Below the pieces are notes generated by a model, which saw only the letters and a list, made by a program, of their open reading frames with translations, ran no database searches and had not been told where the DNA came from. From contig JAFQAR010000048.1 in NCBI GenBank assembly GCA_017399905.1, positions 1 to 64,000 on the forward strand: a stretch of DNA of 64,000 bases, given 5' to 3'. A program made the position numbers and the translations under genes. Source of the DNA: Bacteroidales bacterium. Lineage in GTDB: Bacteria; Bacteroidota; Bacteroidia; Bacteroidales; UBA932. Positions 50,239 to 59,548 of the stretch are shown piece after piece. Every line of letters begins with the position of its first letter. Within the stretch, counting starts at the first letter, position 1.

Positions 50239-51150
50239 ATGGGACTTATTCAATGTAATGATGTCTGCAAGAGCTTCGGTGAGAAGGTGGCTCTGGACCA
50301 TGTGTCCGTCGACATCCCGAAAGGTAAGATTTTCGGCCTTCTTGGCCCTAACGGTGCCGGAAAGACCACACTTATCCGTATCATCAACCGTATAACAATC
50401 CCCAACAGCGGTTCAGTGCTTTTCAATGACCGCCCGATTACTCAGGATGACGTCGAGAAGATCGGCTATCTTCCTGAAGAAAGAGGCCTCTATCGTAAGA
50501 TGAAGGTCGGCGATCAGGCCATGTACTTTGCCCAGCTCAAAGGAATGAGCGCCAGAGATGCGGCGAGGGAACTCAAGAAATGGTTCGTCCGCTTCGGCAT
50601 AGAAAGCTGGTGGAACAAGAAGGTGGAGGAACTGTCAAAAGGTATGGCTCAGAAGGTACAGTTCATAACGACTGTCGTCCATAATCCATCCCTGCTCATT
50701 CTTGACGAGCCTTTCTCTGGCTTTGACCCTGTCAACGCTCAGCTGATCAGGGAAGAGATACTCCGTTTAAAGGATGAAGGTGCTACGATAATCCTTTCAA
50801 CACACAACATGGAGTCTGTCGAAGAGCTGTGCGACAATATCGCCCTCATCAACAAGTCTCATGTCGTTATCACCGGTGGAGTGGATGAGATCAGGCGCAA
50901 GTATGGCAACAACAATGTGGAACTTGTCTATACGGGAACAGCCCTCAAACCGGCTGCAGGCGTCTTCGATATCCTTTCCGACAATGATGATGCAGGACGT
51001 CATACTGCCGTCCTTGCCCTGGAAAGCGGATATGATACCAATAAGGCACTCCGTGAAATACTTCTGCAGGACGTGACCGTCAATTCGTTCAAGGAACTTG
51101 TTCCGAGAATGAATGATATTTTCATCAAACTTGTAACTGAGGAGGAATAA
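50239..51150 (+). CDS. ABC transporter ATP-binding protein, NatA-like
   Basis: A 303-residue ATPase. Walker A GPNGAGKTT (around residue 35), Q-loop region YLPEERGLY, signature ELSKGMAQK (a variant of LSGGQ), Walker B LLILDEPFSG and an H-loop STHNM, plus a ~90-residue DUF4162-type C-terminal domain. It pairs with the permease that follows by 3 nt as a NatAB-type exporter of ions or small molecules. Confidence 0.92.
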   Translation: MGLIQCNDVCKSFGEKVALDHVSVDIPKGKIFGLLGPNGAGKTTLIRIINRITIPNSGSVLFNDRPITQDDVEKIGYLPEERGLYRKMKVGDQAMYFAQLKGMSARDAARELKKWFVRFGIESWWNKKVEELSKGMAQKVQFITTVVHNPSLLILDEPFSGFDPVNAQLIREEILRLKDEGATIILSTHNMESVEELCDNIALINKSHVVITGGVDEIRRKYGNNNVELVYTGTALKPAAGVFDILSDNDDAGRHTAVLALESGYDTNKALREILLQDVTVNSFKELVPRMNDIFIKLVTEEE

Positions 51151-51153
51151 CGT

Positions 51154-52515
51154 ATGAAGATAAGAAACATCAAGACCATCATTTCGCGCGAATATATGAC
51201 CCGTGTCAGGAAGAAGTCTTTCCTTCTGACGACATTCCTCGTGCCTGTGCTCTTTGCCGCCATGTGCATCCTTCCGAGTGTTATCATGCTTATGGCCAAG
51301 GATTCCGACAAGAAGGTAGCGGTTGTGGATCAGTCCGGCATAGTCATGCCATATCTTGCCGATACTGAATCTGTGGATTATACCGATTATTCTACCGTGC
51401 CGGTCGATTCGATGAAGGCTTCATTTGAATCTCTCGGTCTGGATGCCCTTGTGGTCATATCGCCCATCGATTCAGTAGCAAAGACTGTCAGCGTTTCTTC
51501 ATATTCTGCAAAGCCGCTGACAATCGAGCTTGAAGAAGGCGTATGCTCAAAGGTAAATGATGCCGTTGAGGACTATCGTCTTGCCCAGTATGACATTTCC
51601 GACCTCAGGCAGATCATGGACAGCATCAAGTCTGACGTGTCGATGTCTACCTATATCCTCGGAGAATCAGGCGAAGAGAAGATAACCTCTTCCGAGGTGT
51701 ATATGATGATATCCATGGTGTTGTCAATAATAATCTATATGTTCATCGCCATGTTCTCCGGTATGGTCATGCAGAGTGTCATCGAAGAGAAGGCCAGCAG
51801 AGTCGTCGAGGTGCTGGTGTCATCCGTAAAGGCAACGGAACTCATGTTCGGAAAGATCATCGGTGTGGCATGCGTAGCCCTTACTCAGTTCTTCCTGTGG
51901 ATAGTCCTGACCCTGGTTCTGGTCGGCGGTTTTTCAGCATTCGTCGGATTCGACTCTCTCATGGGTGATCCGGCTCAGACTGAGCAGATGATGGAGATGA
52001 CGGCCCAGATGGGAGGCGTCGATATGGCTGAAATGACTGCCTCCATGCAGGAACAGGAGGGAATGGGCGCTGTTCTCAATACCCTCAGGGACATCAACTG
52101 GGCACAGATGATCATTGCATTCGTTGTATATTTTGCCCTTGGCTACCTTCTCTATGCTTCATTCTTCGCGGCAATCGGTTCTGCAGTTGAGAATGAGGCT
52201 GATACCAATCAGCTGCAGATGCCAGTGACGGTTCCTCTGCTCCTGGCTTTCCTGATTGCAATTTATGCATTCAATGCTCCGGACAGTCCTGTCGTATGGT
52301 GGGGATCCATGATTCCTTTCACTTCTCCGATAGTCATGCTGGCGCGTATCCCGTTCGGCGTTCCGATGTGGGAACTGGTTCTTTCCATCGTCCTTCTTGT
52401 GCTTACATTCATAGGCTGCGGCTGGGCTTCGGCAAAGATATATAAGATCGGTATCCTTATGTTCGGAAAGAAGACTACTTTCAAGGATTTGTGGAAGTGG
52501 CTGAGACAGAACTGA
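51154..52515 (+). CDS. ABC-2 type permease, NatB-like
   Basis: A 453-residue permease. One N-terminal membrane segment (about 22-48) is followed by a ~130-residue extracytoplasmic domain, then about six segments including VIEEKASRVVEVLVSSVKATELMFGKI, the conserved coupling block. An insert rich in Met/Gln/Glu (about residues 270-305) lies between two segments. The substrate is unknown; NatB relatives export Na+ or antimicrobials. Confidence 0.9.
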   Translation: MKIRNIKTIISREYMTRVRKKSFLLTTFLVPVLFAAMCILPSVIMLMAKDSDKKVAVVDQSGIVMPYLADTESVDYTDYSTVPVDSMKASFESLGLDALVVISPIDSVAKTVSVSSYSAKPLTIELEEGVCSKVNDAVEDYRLAQYDISDLRQIMDSIKSDVSMSTYILGESGEEKITSSEVYMMISMVLSIIIYMFIAMFSGMVMQSVIEEKASRVVEVLVSSVKATELMFGKIIGVACVALTQFFLWIVLTLVLVGGFSAFVGFDSLMGDPAQTEQMMEMTAQMGGVDMAEMTASMQEQEGMGAVLNTLRDINWAQMIIAFVVYFALGYLLYASFFAAIGSAVENEADTNQLQMPVTVPLLLAFLIAIYAFNAPDSPVVWWGSMIPFTSPIVMLARIPFGVPMWELVLSIVLLVLTFIGCGWASAKIYKIGILMFGKKTTFKDLWKWLRQN

Positions 52516-52536
52516 TTGTAAATGAATTGACCTGAT

Positions 52537-53388
52537 ATGAAGAGATTCTTGCTTATTGTTGCCCTTTCTTCTTGCGCTCTCATGTCCGCTCATGCGCAGG
52601 AGTATGAATGGAAGCATGTGGAGATGGACGGCAGCAGGACCGGATGTACATCCCCGTCCAAGGACAATGTCCCGCAAGCTGTCGGTACGATAAAGAGGGG
52701 AGTGTATACTGCTCCAAACGGAAAAGTCTACAGGAGATGCTCTGCTGCAGCCAGGACTGCGCGTGTCGTGCTTGATGCCCAGCCGGTGATGGCGGGAGTC
52801 AAGGATGTGATAGCTTATTCTACAGAAACCATGGCCGCGACATATCCGGAAAGTGCGCTTTCAAACTGGTTCATCGATATACTGATGGCCAAGACAGAAG
52901 CCCTTGCCGGCAGGAAAGTGCATATAGGTATTACGAATTTCGGAGGTATCAGGGTCGATATGCCGAAGGGAGACGTCATTCTTGATGACATGCTTTCGAT
53001 GTTTCCGTTCAGAAACACTCTCGTTTATGTGGAACATACCGGAAAGCAGATCCGTTCTTTCCTTGAGCTGATGGCTGCGAACAGGTTCGAGGTTCTTGGA
53101 GGTGTCAGGGTCGTTGCAGAGGACGGCAAGCTTGTGTCGGTAGAGATAGATGGTGAACCTCTTGATGACGATAAGGTCTACGGACTTGCCACGATTTCCT
53201 TCCTGCTGAAAGGAGGAGACGGACTGTCGCTTGACCATAATGCCTTGTATGTCCTTGATTTCGAGGATGTTCAGATCATTGATGCCGTGCTGGAACATGT
53301 GCTTGCTGAGACAGCGGCAGGCCGTCCTATCGAATATAAGACAGACGGACGTGTGGTTATCAGAAATACAAAGGAGGAAGGACGATGA
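52537..53388 (+). CDS. 5'-nucleotidase C-terminal domain protein (separate gene)
   Basis: A 283-residue exported protein with a signal peptide (MKRFLLIVALSSCALMSAHA). It matches the substrate-binding C-terminal domain of UshA-like 5'-nucleotidases: ALSNWFIDILMAK, IGITNFGGIRVDMPKGDV, DMLSMFPFRNTLVYVEHTGKQI, FLLKGGDGL. The metal-binding phosphoesterase half is encoded next as a separate gene with a 4-nt overlap. Together they form a periplasmic nucleotidase. Confidence 0.88.
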   Translation: MKRFLLIVALSSCALMSAHAQEYEWKHVEMDGSRTGCTSPSKDNVPQAVGTIKRGVYTAPNGKVYRRCSAAARTARVVLDAQPVMAGVKDVIAYSTETMAATYPESALSNWFIDILMAKTEALAGRKVHIGITNFGGIRVDMPKGDVILDDMLSMFPFRNTLVYVEHTGKQIRSFLELMAANRFEVLGGVRVVAEDGKLVSVEIDGEPLDDDKVYGLATISFLLKGGDGLSLDHNALYVLDFEDVQIIDAVLEHVLAETAAGRPIEYKTDGRVVIRNTKEEGR

Positions 53389-54194
53389 GAAGTGTGCTTG
53401 CAGTTATTATGGCGACATTGATTTCTGTCGTCGCTTCATATGCTCAGGAACTTACCATCCTTCATGTGAATGATACCCATAGCCATATCGATCCGCAGCG
53501 TTCCGGAAAGTATGCCGGCCGCGGTGGAGTAATAGAGCAGGCTGTATATATAGACAGCGTGAGAGCTGTGGAGGGAAGACGCAATGTGCTTCTTCTGCAC
53601 GCCGGTGACTTTGGTCAGGGTACGTCTTATTTCAAACAGATGAACGGAGATATAGAGATCGATGTGATGAATGCACATGGTTTTGACGTTGTATGTCTCG
53701 GTAATCATGAGTTTGACAATGGTGTGGATGAGCTTGCCCGCAGGCTTGCCGATCTCGACGCTGATGTTGTCTGCTCAAACTACGACTTCAGCTCTTCTGC
53801 ATTGGAAAAGCATGTCAAGCCATATGTGATCGTCAGAAGGGCCGGACTGAAGATAGGAATCTTCGGTCTGCTTACAGATATCTCGAAAGTCGTCGAAAAA
53901 AGTATCGCTGATGCTTTTGAATATCAGGACCCTGCAGAAGTGGCGAACCGTTATGCAGCCTTTTTGCGTGACGAGAAGAAGTGCGATATGGTGATCTGCC
54001 TTTCTCATCTCGGATATGAAGAGGATAAGGAACTGGCTTCAGCTGTACGTAATATGGACCTTATTGTTGGAGGACATACCCATACCCTTCTCCATAAGAA
54101 GCAGATTGTCAAGGATCCCGATGGCAAGGATGTAGTTGTCGTCCAGAACTGGAAGTGGGGACTTAATGTCGGACATCTTTCCGTGAAATATTGA
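53385..54194 (+). CDS. 5'-nucleotidase N-terminal metallophosphatase domain protein
   Basis: A 269-residue exported phosphoesterase with a signal peptide (MRSVLAVIMATLISVVASYA). The metal site is visible as ILHVNDTHSHID, HAGDFGQG, CLGNHEFDNG, CLSHLG and GGHTHT. It supplies the catalytic half missing from the upstream gene. The order is reversed compared with single-chain UshA (C-terminal half first). Its likely job is recovering phosphate and nucleosides in the periplasm. Confidence 0.9.
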   Translation: MRSVLAVIMATLISVVASYAQELTILHVNDTHSHIDPQRSGKYAGRGGVIEQAVYIDSVRAVEGRRNVLLLHAGDFGQGTSYFKQMNGDIEIDVMNAHGFDVVCLGNHEFDNGVDELARRLADLDADVVCSNYDFSSSALEKHVKPYVIVRRAGLKIGIFGLLTDISKVVEKSIADAFEYQDPAEVANRYAAFLRDEKKCDMVICLSHLGYEEDKELASAVRNMDLIVGGHTHTLLHKKQIVKDPDGKDVVVVQNWKWGLNVGHLSVKY

Positions 54195-54200
54195 TCTGAC

Positions 54201-54761
54201 ATGGTACTGGCGGAATTGCTGATAATCGCGATAGGGGTGTCAATGGATGCTTTTGCCGTATCCATATGCAAAGGTCTCTCAGTCTGCAGCATCAAGCCTC
54301 GTCATGCTGGAGCAACGGCTTTATGGTTTGGTGGATTTCAGGCTCTGATGCCTCTGGTGGGATATTTCCTTGGAGTCAGCTTTGCCGATTTCGTCTCTTC
54401 GGTCGACCATTGGATCGCATTCATCCTTCTTGGTGTGATCGGTGGCAATATGATCAAGGAATCATGCAGCAAGGATGAGACGGAACTCAATCCGGATTTT
54501 TCCTTCAGGACCATGCTGGCGATGGCGCTGGCTACAAGCATTGATGCTCTTGCCATAGGTGTGTCATTCGCTTTCCTCAAGGTGAATATATGGCCGGCGA
54601 TCCTGCTCATCGGTCTCACTACCGCTGTATTTTCAGCTGCAGGAGTCTATATCGGCAATGTGTTCGGAAGCAGATATAAGTCAAAGGCCGAGTTTGCCGG
54701 AGGATTCATACTGATTTCAATGGGCTTGAAGATCCTTCTCGAGCATACGCTGGGTGCATAG
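54201..54761 (+). CDS. mntP: Manganese efflux pump MntP
   Basis: A 186-residue protein with six membrane segments. AIGVSMDAFAVSICKGL and the internal repeat ALATSIDALAIGVSFAF carry the conserved Asp residues of MntP. It exports Mn2+. No yybP-ykoY riboswitch fits in the 6-nt spacer. The 3' end overlaps the convergent methyltransferase gene by 45 nt. Confidence 0.93.
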   Translation: MVLAELLIIAIGVSMDAFAVSICKGLSVCSIKPRHAGATALWFGGFQALMPLVGYFLGVSFADFVSSVDHWIAFILLGVIGGNMIKESCSKDETELNPDFSFRTMLAMALATSIDALAIGVSFAFLKVNIWPAILLIGLTTAVFSAAGVYIGNVFGSRYKSKAEFAGGFILISMGLKILLEHTLGA

Positions 54762-55991
54762 CAGCAGGTTGCCGTATACATCCGAATGTAAACCGAATAT
54801 ATGTGCGTCATCTCCTGAGGTGACGCACAGCTTTTTTCTGAGAGTCTCCGTGTCGATCTGTATGTTTCTGGCGGTAACTTCAGCTTTTCTGTATTTCTCC
54901 GAAACCTTTCTGATGCTTTTCTTGTCAAGCCTGTCTGTTTCAAGTATCAGATATACTTTTCCGAATCTGCATAATCCGGAGGCTTTCACCCTGTCTTCAG
55001 TAATGTAGTAATGAGTGGATCTGCCAAGTTTTGAGACTCCGAAGAAGCTTGATATCATGTTGAACGGACTGGCTTTCATCAGGGATTTTCCCGGTTCGAA
55101 AAGGAACAGGCCGTTTCCGGCTGGAATGTCTTTCCCATTCTGGTATATGGCAGCCCTGCTCTCCTTTTCTTCCTGTTGTGTGAATGTGAAGGGGATATTA
55201 TATGTGCTGTTGTCTATCTCTATGGGAATTATGCTGTATGTACCTTCCCATTCCCTGTCCATCCATACAAGAAGTTCCTTACATTCTCCTCCTGCAGATA
55301 CTATGTGAACTTCCCTGCACCTGTTGCCTAATCTTCCGCATACCATGGTTATGTCAGCCATTGGAGACAGCTTGATGAGGATGTGGCGGGAAATTTCGAA
55401 CATCTGCTCCTTCATGGTCAGGACATCAGGTGTACATTCTTCTATCAGAAATACTTTCTTTCCTGAAGATGACCTTCTTGCAGGATCGAGATAAATTATG
55501 TCTGGTCCGAAGCCGTCAAGGACTTCATGTATGTTGTCAGAATCTATGCGGTTCCCGACAACGGTGATGTTGTTTGCGGATAGGACGCCGAAGTTGTATT
55601 CAGCAGCCTTGCAGAGCTGACTCTGCATCTCGTTGTACAATACGGCATCAGCCTTCTGAGAGAAGAACCAGCTGTCGACTCCAAGTCCTCCGGTAAGGTC
55701 GGCTATCTTCCATCTTGCCTCGTTATCTTCCATCGTGACGATCCGTTCCGCGAGCCGGGCTTTATATCCGGCTGTCGCACTGCTACTGCACTGTTCTGCT
55801 GATATCCTGTTTGGAAAGACAAGCTCAGGAATATCGTACCACTCCTGCACCTTGCCGCGAAGCTTTCGTCTGCTTTCGATGCAGTTTACGGCCATTTCTA
55901 CATCCGTTTCCGGCCATTTATCCTTATTCAGAATAAGCCTTGTGGTGTCGTCTTCAAGATGTAGTGATACGAATTCCGCCAGTGATTTCAT
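54717..55991 (-). CDS. THUMP-like SAM-dependent methyltransferase (PG_1098 type)
   Basis: A 424-residue protein. A helical N-terminus (LNKDKWPETDVEMAVNCIESRRKLRGKVQEWY) is followed by a methyltransferase core (IADLTGGLGVDSWFFSQKA, IYLDPARRSSSGKKVF) and a ferredoxin-like/THUMP-like C-terminus. The family is Bacteroidetes-typical and likely acts on RNA. The target is unknown. Confidence 0.87.
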   Translation of the reverse strand: MKSLAEFVSLHLEDDTTRLILNKDKWPETDVEMAVNCIESRRKLRGKVQEWYDIPELVFPNRISAEQCSSSATAGYKARLAERIVTMEDNEARWKIADLTGGLGVDSWFFSQKADAVLYNEMQSQLCKAAEYNFGVLSANNITVVGNRIDSDNIHEVLDGFGPDIIYLDPARRSSSGKKVFLIEECTPDVLTMKEQMFEISRHILIKLSPMADITMVCGRLGNRCREVHIVSAGGECKELLVWMDREWEGTYSIIPIEIDNSTYNIPFTFTQQEEKESRAAIYQNGKDIPAGNGLFLFEPGKSLMKASPFNMISSFFGVSKLGRSTHYYITEDRVKASGLCRFGKVYLILETDRLDKKSIRKVSEKYRKAEVTARNIQIDTETLRKKLCVTSGDDAHIFGLHSDVYGNLLLCTQRMLEKDLQAH

Positions 55992-56011
55992 TTTATATGA
56001 TAATTTTGTTA

Positions 56012-56050
56012 CAAAAATAGACTTTTATCCGATATTATTAAGTATATTTG
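56012..56050. promoter_or_regulatory. Divergent -7 elements, methyltransferase and phosphohexomutase
   Basis: Minus-strand TATTTTTG (56019-56012) lies 20 nt before the methyltransferase ATG. Plus-strand TATATTTG (56043-56050) lies 53 nt before the mutase ATG. Neither has a clear -33 element. Confidence 0.42.
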
Positions 56051-56103
56051 CTTGGATTAGATAACAAATGTCATAAAATATAACAACTAAAACTATAAAA
56101 GTT

Positions 56104-57765
56104 ATGGAAAGAGATTTCAGAGAAGTTGTCCAGAGCTGGCTGGATGGTAATTTCGATGAGGCAACCAAGGCTCAGATCCGTGAGCTTCAGGCTAATGATC
56201 CTGTAGGTCTTGAGGATGCGTTTTACAGAAACCTTGAGTTCGGAACAGGTGGTCTTCGCGGTATCATGGGAGTAGGTACCAACAGAATGAACAAGTACAC
56301 TGTAGGTATGGCGACTCAGGGTCTTGCAAATTACATGAAGGCTAATTGCGAAGGTCCTCTGAGTGTGTGCATTTCGTTCGACAGCCGTAACAACAGCCCT
56401 GAGTTTGCTCAGATCACGGCCAATGTCCTTGCAGCCAACGGAATACATGTCTATATCTTCGACAAGCTTCATCCTATCGCCCTTATGAGTTATTCAGTAA
56501 GGACAAAGAAAGCTACTGCCGGTATCATGATCACTGCATCTCACAATCCGAAGGAATACAACGGATATAAGGTGTTCTGGTCAGACGGTGCCCAGGTGAC
56601 ATCTCCTGTCGATAAGGATATCGTCGCTGAGGTAGCAAAGATCACAGATCCTTCTATGGTGAAGTTCGAGCCAGGTGAAGGTGCCGCTCCGATAGAGGTG
56701 ATGAGTCACGAAATGGACGAGGCGTATCTCAATGCGGTATCTACCCTCATGCTTTCTCCTGAGGCTGTCGCTGCACATAAGGACATCAAGATCGTTTACA
56801 CTCCTATCCATGGTTCTGGTGTGGAGATCGTTCCTGAATTCCTTGCAAAGCTTGGTTTCGAGAATATCTATCACGTTCCTGAGCAGGATGTGGTTGACGG
56901 AAATTTCCCTACAGTAATGTCACCAAACCCTGAGGAGCCTTCGGCTCTTGCGATGGCTGTCGCAGTGGCTGACAAGGAAGGAGCGGACCTCGTCATGGCT
57001 ACAGACCCTGATGCTGACCGCCTTGGTATCGCCGTACGCGACAATGAAGGCAAGATGGTACTTCTCAACGGTAACCAGACAGCATCTATCCTTACATATT
57101 ATATCCTCCGTCGCTGGTCAGAGCTCGGAAAGATCGATGGTAACCAGTATATCGTCAAGACTATCGTTACTACAGAACTTCTCCGTGCAATTGCAGAGAA
57201 GTATGGTGTAAAGGTATATAACGTTCTTACTGGCTTCAAGTGGATTGCCGACATCGTAAAGAAGAATGAAGGAAAGACAACATTCGTTTGCGGCGGTGAG
57301 GAAAGCTACGGCTTCAATGTAGGCGAATTCGTACGCGACAAGGACGCTCCGATCTCATGCGCCATGGTTGCAGAGTGTGCTGCATGGGCTGCCGCTCAGG
57401 GCAAGACTCTCTATCAGCTCCTTCAGGATATCTATGCTGAATTCGGCTATTACAAGGAGTCTCTGATCTCTCTCACAAAGAAGGGTAAGGCAGGACTTGA
57501 GGAGATTGCAGCAATGATGGTAGAGTATCGCAACAATCCTCCTAAGGAGATGGCTGGTTCACCTGTAATCAAGGTCGTTGATTACAACAAGCCTGAGGAG
57601 ACTGGTCTTCCAGCATCAAACGTACTTCAGTTCTACAATGAGGCAGGTGATGTTGTTACAGTCCGTCCTTCAGGTACAGAGCCAAAGATCAAGTTCTACT
57701 TCGGCATCAAGGGGTCGGATGCAGATGCGAAGAATGAGGTTCTCAGAGCTCAGTTCAGCAGATAA
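56104..57765 (+). CDS. Phosphohexomutase (alpha-D-phosphoglucomutase/phosphomannomutase)
   Basis: A 553-residue enzyme of the PgcA-type long phospho-sugar mutases. FGTGGLRGIMG near residue 42, catalytic Ser in TASHNPKEYNGYK, metal loop DPDADRLGIAV, sugar-binding GGEESYG and the phosphate-binding RPSGTEPKIKFY. It links hexose-6-phosphate and hexose-1-phosphate for glycogen or sugar-nucleotide synthesis. A DUF4332 gene follows after 34 nt. Confidence 0.94.
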   Translation: MERDFREVVQSWLDGNFDEATKAQIRELQANDPVGLEDAFYRNLEFGTGGLRGIMGVGTNRMNKYTVGMATQGLANYMKANCEGPLSVCISFDSRNNSPEFAQITANVLAANGIHVYIFDKLHPIALMSYSVRTKKATAGIMITASHNPKEYNGYKVFWSDGAQVTSPVDKDIVAEVAKITDPSMVKFEPGEGAAPIEVMSHEMDEAYLNAVSTLMLSPEAVAAHKDIKIVYTPIHGSGVEIVPEFLAKLGFENIYHVPEQDVVDGNFPTVMSPNPEEPSALAMAVAVADKEGADLVMATDPDADRLGIAVRDNEGKMVLLNGNQTASILTYYILRRWSELGKIDGNQYIVKTIVTTELLRAIAEKYGVKVYNVLTGFKWIADIVKKNEGKTTFVCGGEESYGFNVGEFVRDKDAPISCAMVAECAAWAAAQGKTLYQLLQDIYAEFGYYKESLISLTKKGKAGLEEIAAMMVEYRNNPPKEMAGSPVIKVVDYNKPEETGLPASNVLQFYNEAGDVVTVRPSGTEPKIKFYFGIKGSDADAKNEVLRAQFSR

Positions 57766-57799
57766 TAAATTTCATTAATCACTTAATACTTAAAATACT

Positions 57800-58207
57800 A
57801 TGGCTTACAAAGTTATCGACATCGAAGGCGTAGGTGGCGTATACGCAGAAAAACTCAATGCAGCAGGTATCGTTACAGCTGCTCAGCTTCTTGACAAGTG
57901 TGCTACTCCTGCTGGCCGCAAGGCTCTTGAGGAGGAGACTGAAATCTCTGGCAAACTTATTCTCAGATGGTGCAACCATGCTGACCTTTTCCGTGTAAAG
58001 GGAGTAGGCCCTCAGTTCGCTGAGCTTCTTGAGGCTGCTGGTGTTGACACCGTAAAGGAACTTGCACATCGTAAGGCTGAGAATCTCGCAGCAAAGATGC
58101 TTGAGGTCAACGCAGAGAAGAAGCTCGTTCGCCGTGTGCCTGTAGTTGTTGAGGTTCAGAAGATGGTTGATTATGCTAAGGAACTTCCAGGTGTCCTTAC
58201 TTATTAA
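57800..58207 (+). CDS. DUF4332 helix-hairpin-helix protein
   Basis: A 135-residue protein with two helix-hairpin-helix-like repeats: VGGVYAEKLNAAGIVTAAQLLDKC and VKGVGPQFAELLEAAGVDTVKELAHR. This matches the DUF4332 family. HhH pairs usually bind DNA without sequence preference. Highly biased codon use suggests strong expression. A terminator follows. Confidence 0.87.
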   Translation: MAYKVIDIEGVGGVYAEKLNAAGIVTAAQLLDKCATPAGRKALEEETEISGKLILRWCNHADLFRVKGVGPQFAELLEAAGVDTVKELAHRKAENLAAKMLEVNAEKKLVRRVPVVVEVQKMVDYAKELPGVLTY

Positions 58208-58225
58208 TCCTGAAATATGAATCAG

Positions 58226-58258
58226 AGCGGTCTTGTCATCGGCAAGGCCGCTTTTTTT
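58226..58258 (+). terminator. Intrinsic terminator after DUF4332
   Basis: AGCGGTCTTG pairs with CAAGGCCGCT (one G-U pair) across a 7-nt loop, followed by TTTTTTT. Confidence 0.9.
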
Positions 58259-58309
58259 GTGCTGGCCCATTCCTTGCTATACTGCTTTCAGTTTTTAATG
58301 ATTATAAAT

Positions 58310-59392
58310 ATGAAACGGTTGGTTATTTTGTCAGCAATATTTTTTGCAGTCTCTTTTTTCGCCGACAGGGCTCATGCATGCACAGGTATATCTCTATCTG
58401 CGGCCGATGGAAGCAGAGTCGTAGCAAGAACTGTCGAGTGGGCATCTTCTCCCATGCAGTGCGGCTATGTCGTCGTACCTCGGGGCCATGTCCAGCAGTC
58501 ATACACTCCAAAGGGAGCTGATGGCTTGAAATTCAAGTCTGTCTATGGTTATGTCGGCATATATACCGAATATGAACCATTTGTTGTCGAAGGTATCAAC
58601 GAGGCGGGATTGTCGGCGGGACTGTTCTTCTTTCCGGAATATGGCCAATATCCTCCTTTCCGGCCAGATAAGGCGTCCGAAACATTATGCGACATGCAGT
58701 TTGTTCCCTGGGTGCTTTCGCAGTTTTCCACAATCGATCAGCTGAAGGAATCGCTTTCGAAGATCAATGTGGTAACCCTTAACAGCAAGATAGGTGCTGT
58801 ACATTGGAGAATCACGGAACCAAGCGGCAGGATGGTCGTTCTTGAGTTTGTTGACGGTATCCCTCATTTCTATGAGAATACTCTCGGTGTCCTGACGAAT
58901 TCTCCGGGATTCGAATGGCATATGACGAATCTGAACAATTATGTCAACCTCAGACCGGGTTCTGCGGCAGATTATGAGCTGAAGCCGGGATTGACACTTT
59001 CCGGTCTCGGTCATGGAAGCGGCATGCTGGGACTCCCTGGTGATTTCACTGCCCCGTCAAGGTTCGTCCGTGCAGCTTTCTTCCAGTCTACTGCCCCGGA
59101 GCAGGCAAAAGGCTTCGATGCAGTGGTGCAGTCTTTCCATATCCTGAACAACTTCGATCTTCCGATAGGTGTTCAATGCGCAAAGAACGAAGTGCCGGCA
59201 GGAATGCAGAGTGCCACCCAGTTTACAGCGGCATCAGACCTGAAGGCTCTGAAGATCTATTATAAGACAGCGCTGAACAGTAACATCAGATGCATCGATC
59301 TTATGGATATCGATTTCCACAAGGTGAAATATCAGCAGCATCCGTTGGACCAGCTGACGCAGCAGCCTGTTGAGTATATAAAGGTAAGATAG
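58310..59392 (+). CDS. Choloylglycine hydrolase family protein (BSH/penicillin V acylase type)
   Basis: A 360-residue exported Ntn-hydrolase. The signal peptide (about 23 residues) ends HA, and cleavage exposes the nucleophile Cys (CTGISLSAADG). Counting from this Cys, Arg17 is kept but the usual Asp20 is Glu (ARTVEW). Further along are NSPGFEWHMTNLNNY (the Asn region) and SRFVRAAF (the conserved Arg). It may cleave bile-salt amides, N-acyl homoserine lactones or other linear amides; the Glu makes substrate hard to predict. The start at 58310 is set by the signal peptide; the longer frame from 58217 crosses the terminator. Confidence 0.87.
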   Translation: MKRLVILSAIFFAVSFFADRAHACTGISLSAADGSRVVARTVEWASSPMQCGYVVVPRGHVQQSYTPKGADGLKFKSVYGYVGIYTEYEPFVVEGINEAGLSAGLFFFPEYGQYPPFRPDKASETLCDMQFVPWVLSQFSTIDQLKESLSKINVVTLNSKIGAVHWRITEPSGRMVVLEFVDGIPHFYENTLGVLTNSPGFEWHMTNLNNYVNLRPGSAADYELKPGLTLSGLGHGSGMLGLPGDFTAPSRFVRAAFFQSTAPEQAKGFDAVVQSFHILNNFDLPIGVQCAKNEVPAGMQSATQFTAASDLKALKIYYKTALNSNIRCIDLMDIDFHKVKYQQHPLDQLTQQPVEYIKVR

Positions 59393-59463
59393 AGCTTCCG
59401 TCCTCTTCCATGGTCCGGCCAGCCATCAGTCGAGGCTCCATCATATATCACCATTTTGCTTTG

Positions 59464-59498
59464 TTCGCCGGAAATCTGATCAGTCAGACTCCGGCGAA
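59464..59498. other. Strong bipartite hairpin in the 59393-59548 gap
   Basis: Outer arms TTCGCCGGA/TCCGGCGAA and inner arms TCTGA/TCAGA around a TCAG loop. No T tract follows, so it is a weak terminator candidate; it could also be a regulatory or REP-like structure. Confidence 0.5.
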
Positions 59499-59548
59499 AT
59501 TGTCTGGTATCCTTAAATGTGCTATCTTCGCGCAATATATTATCTGAT

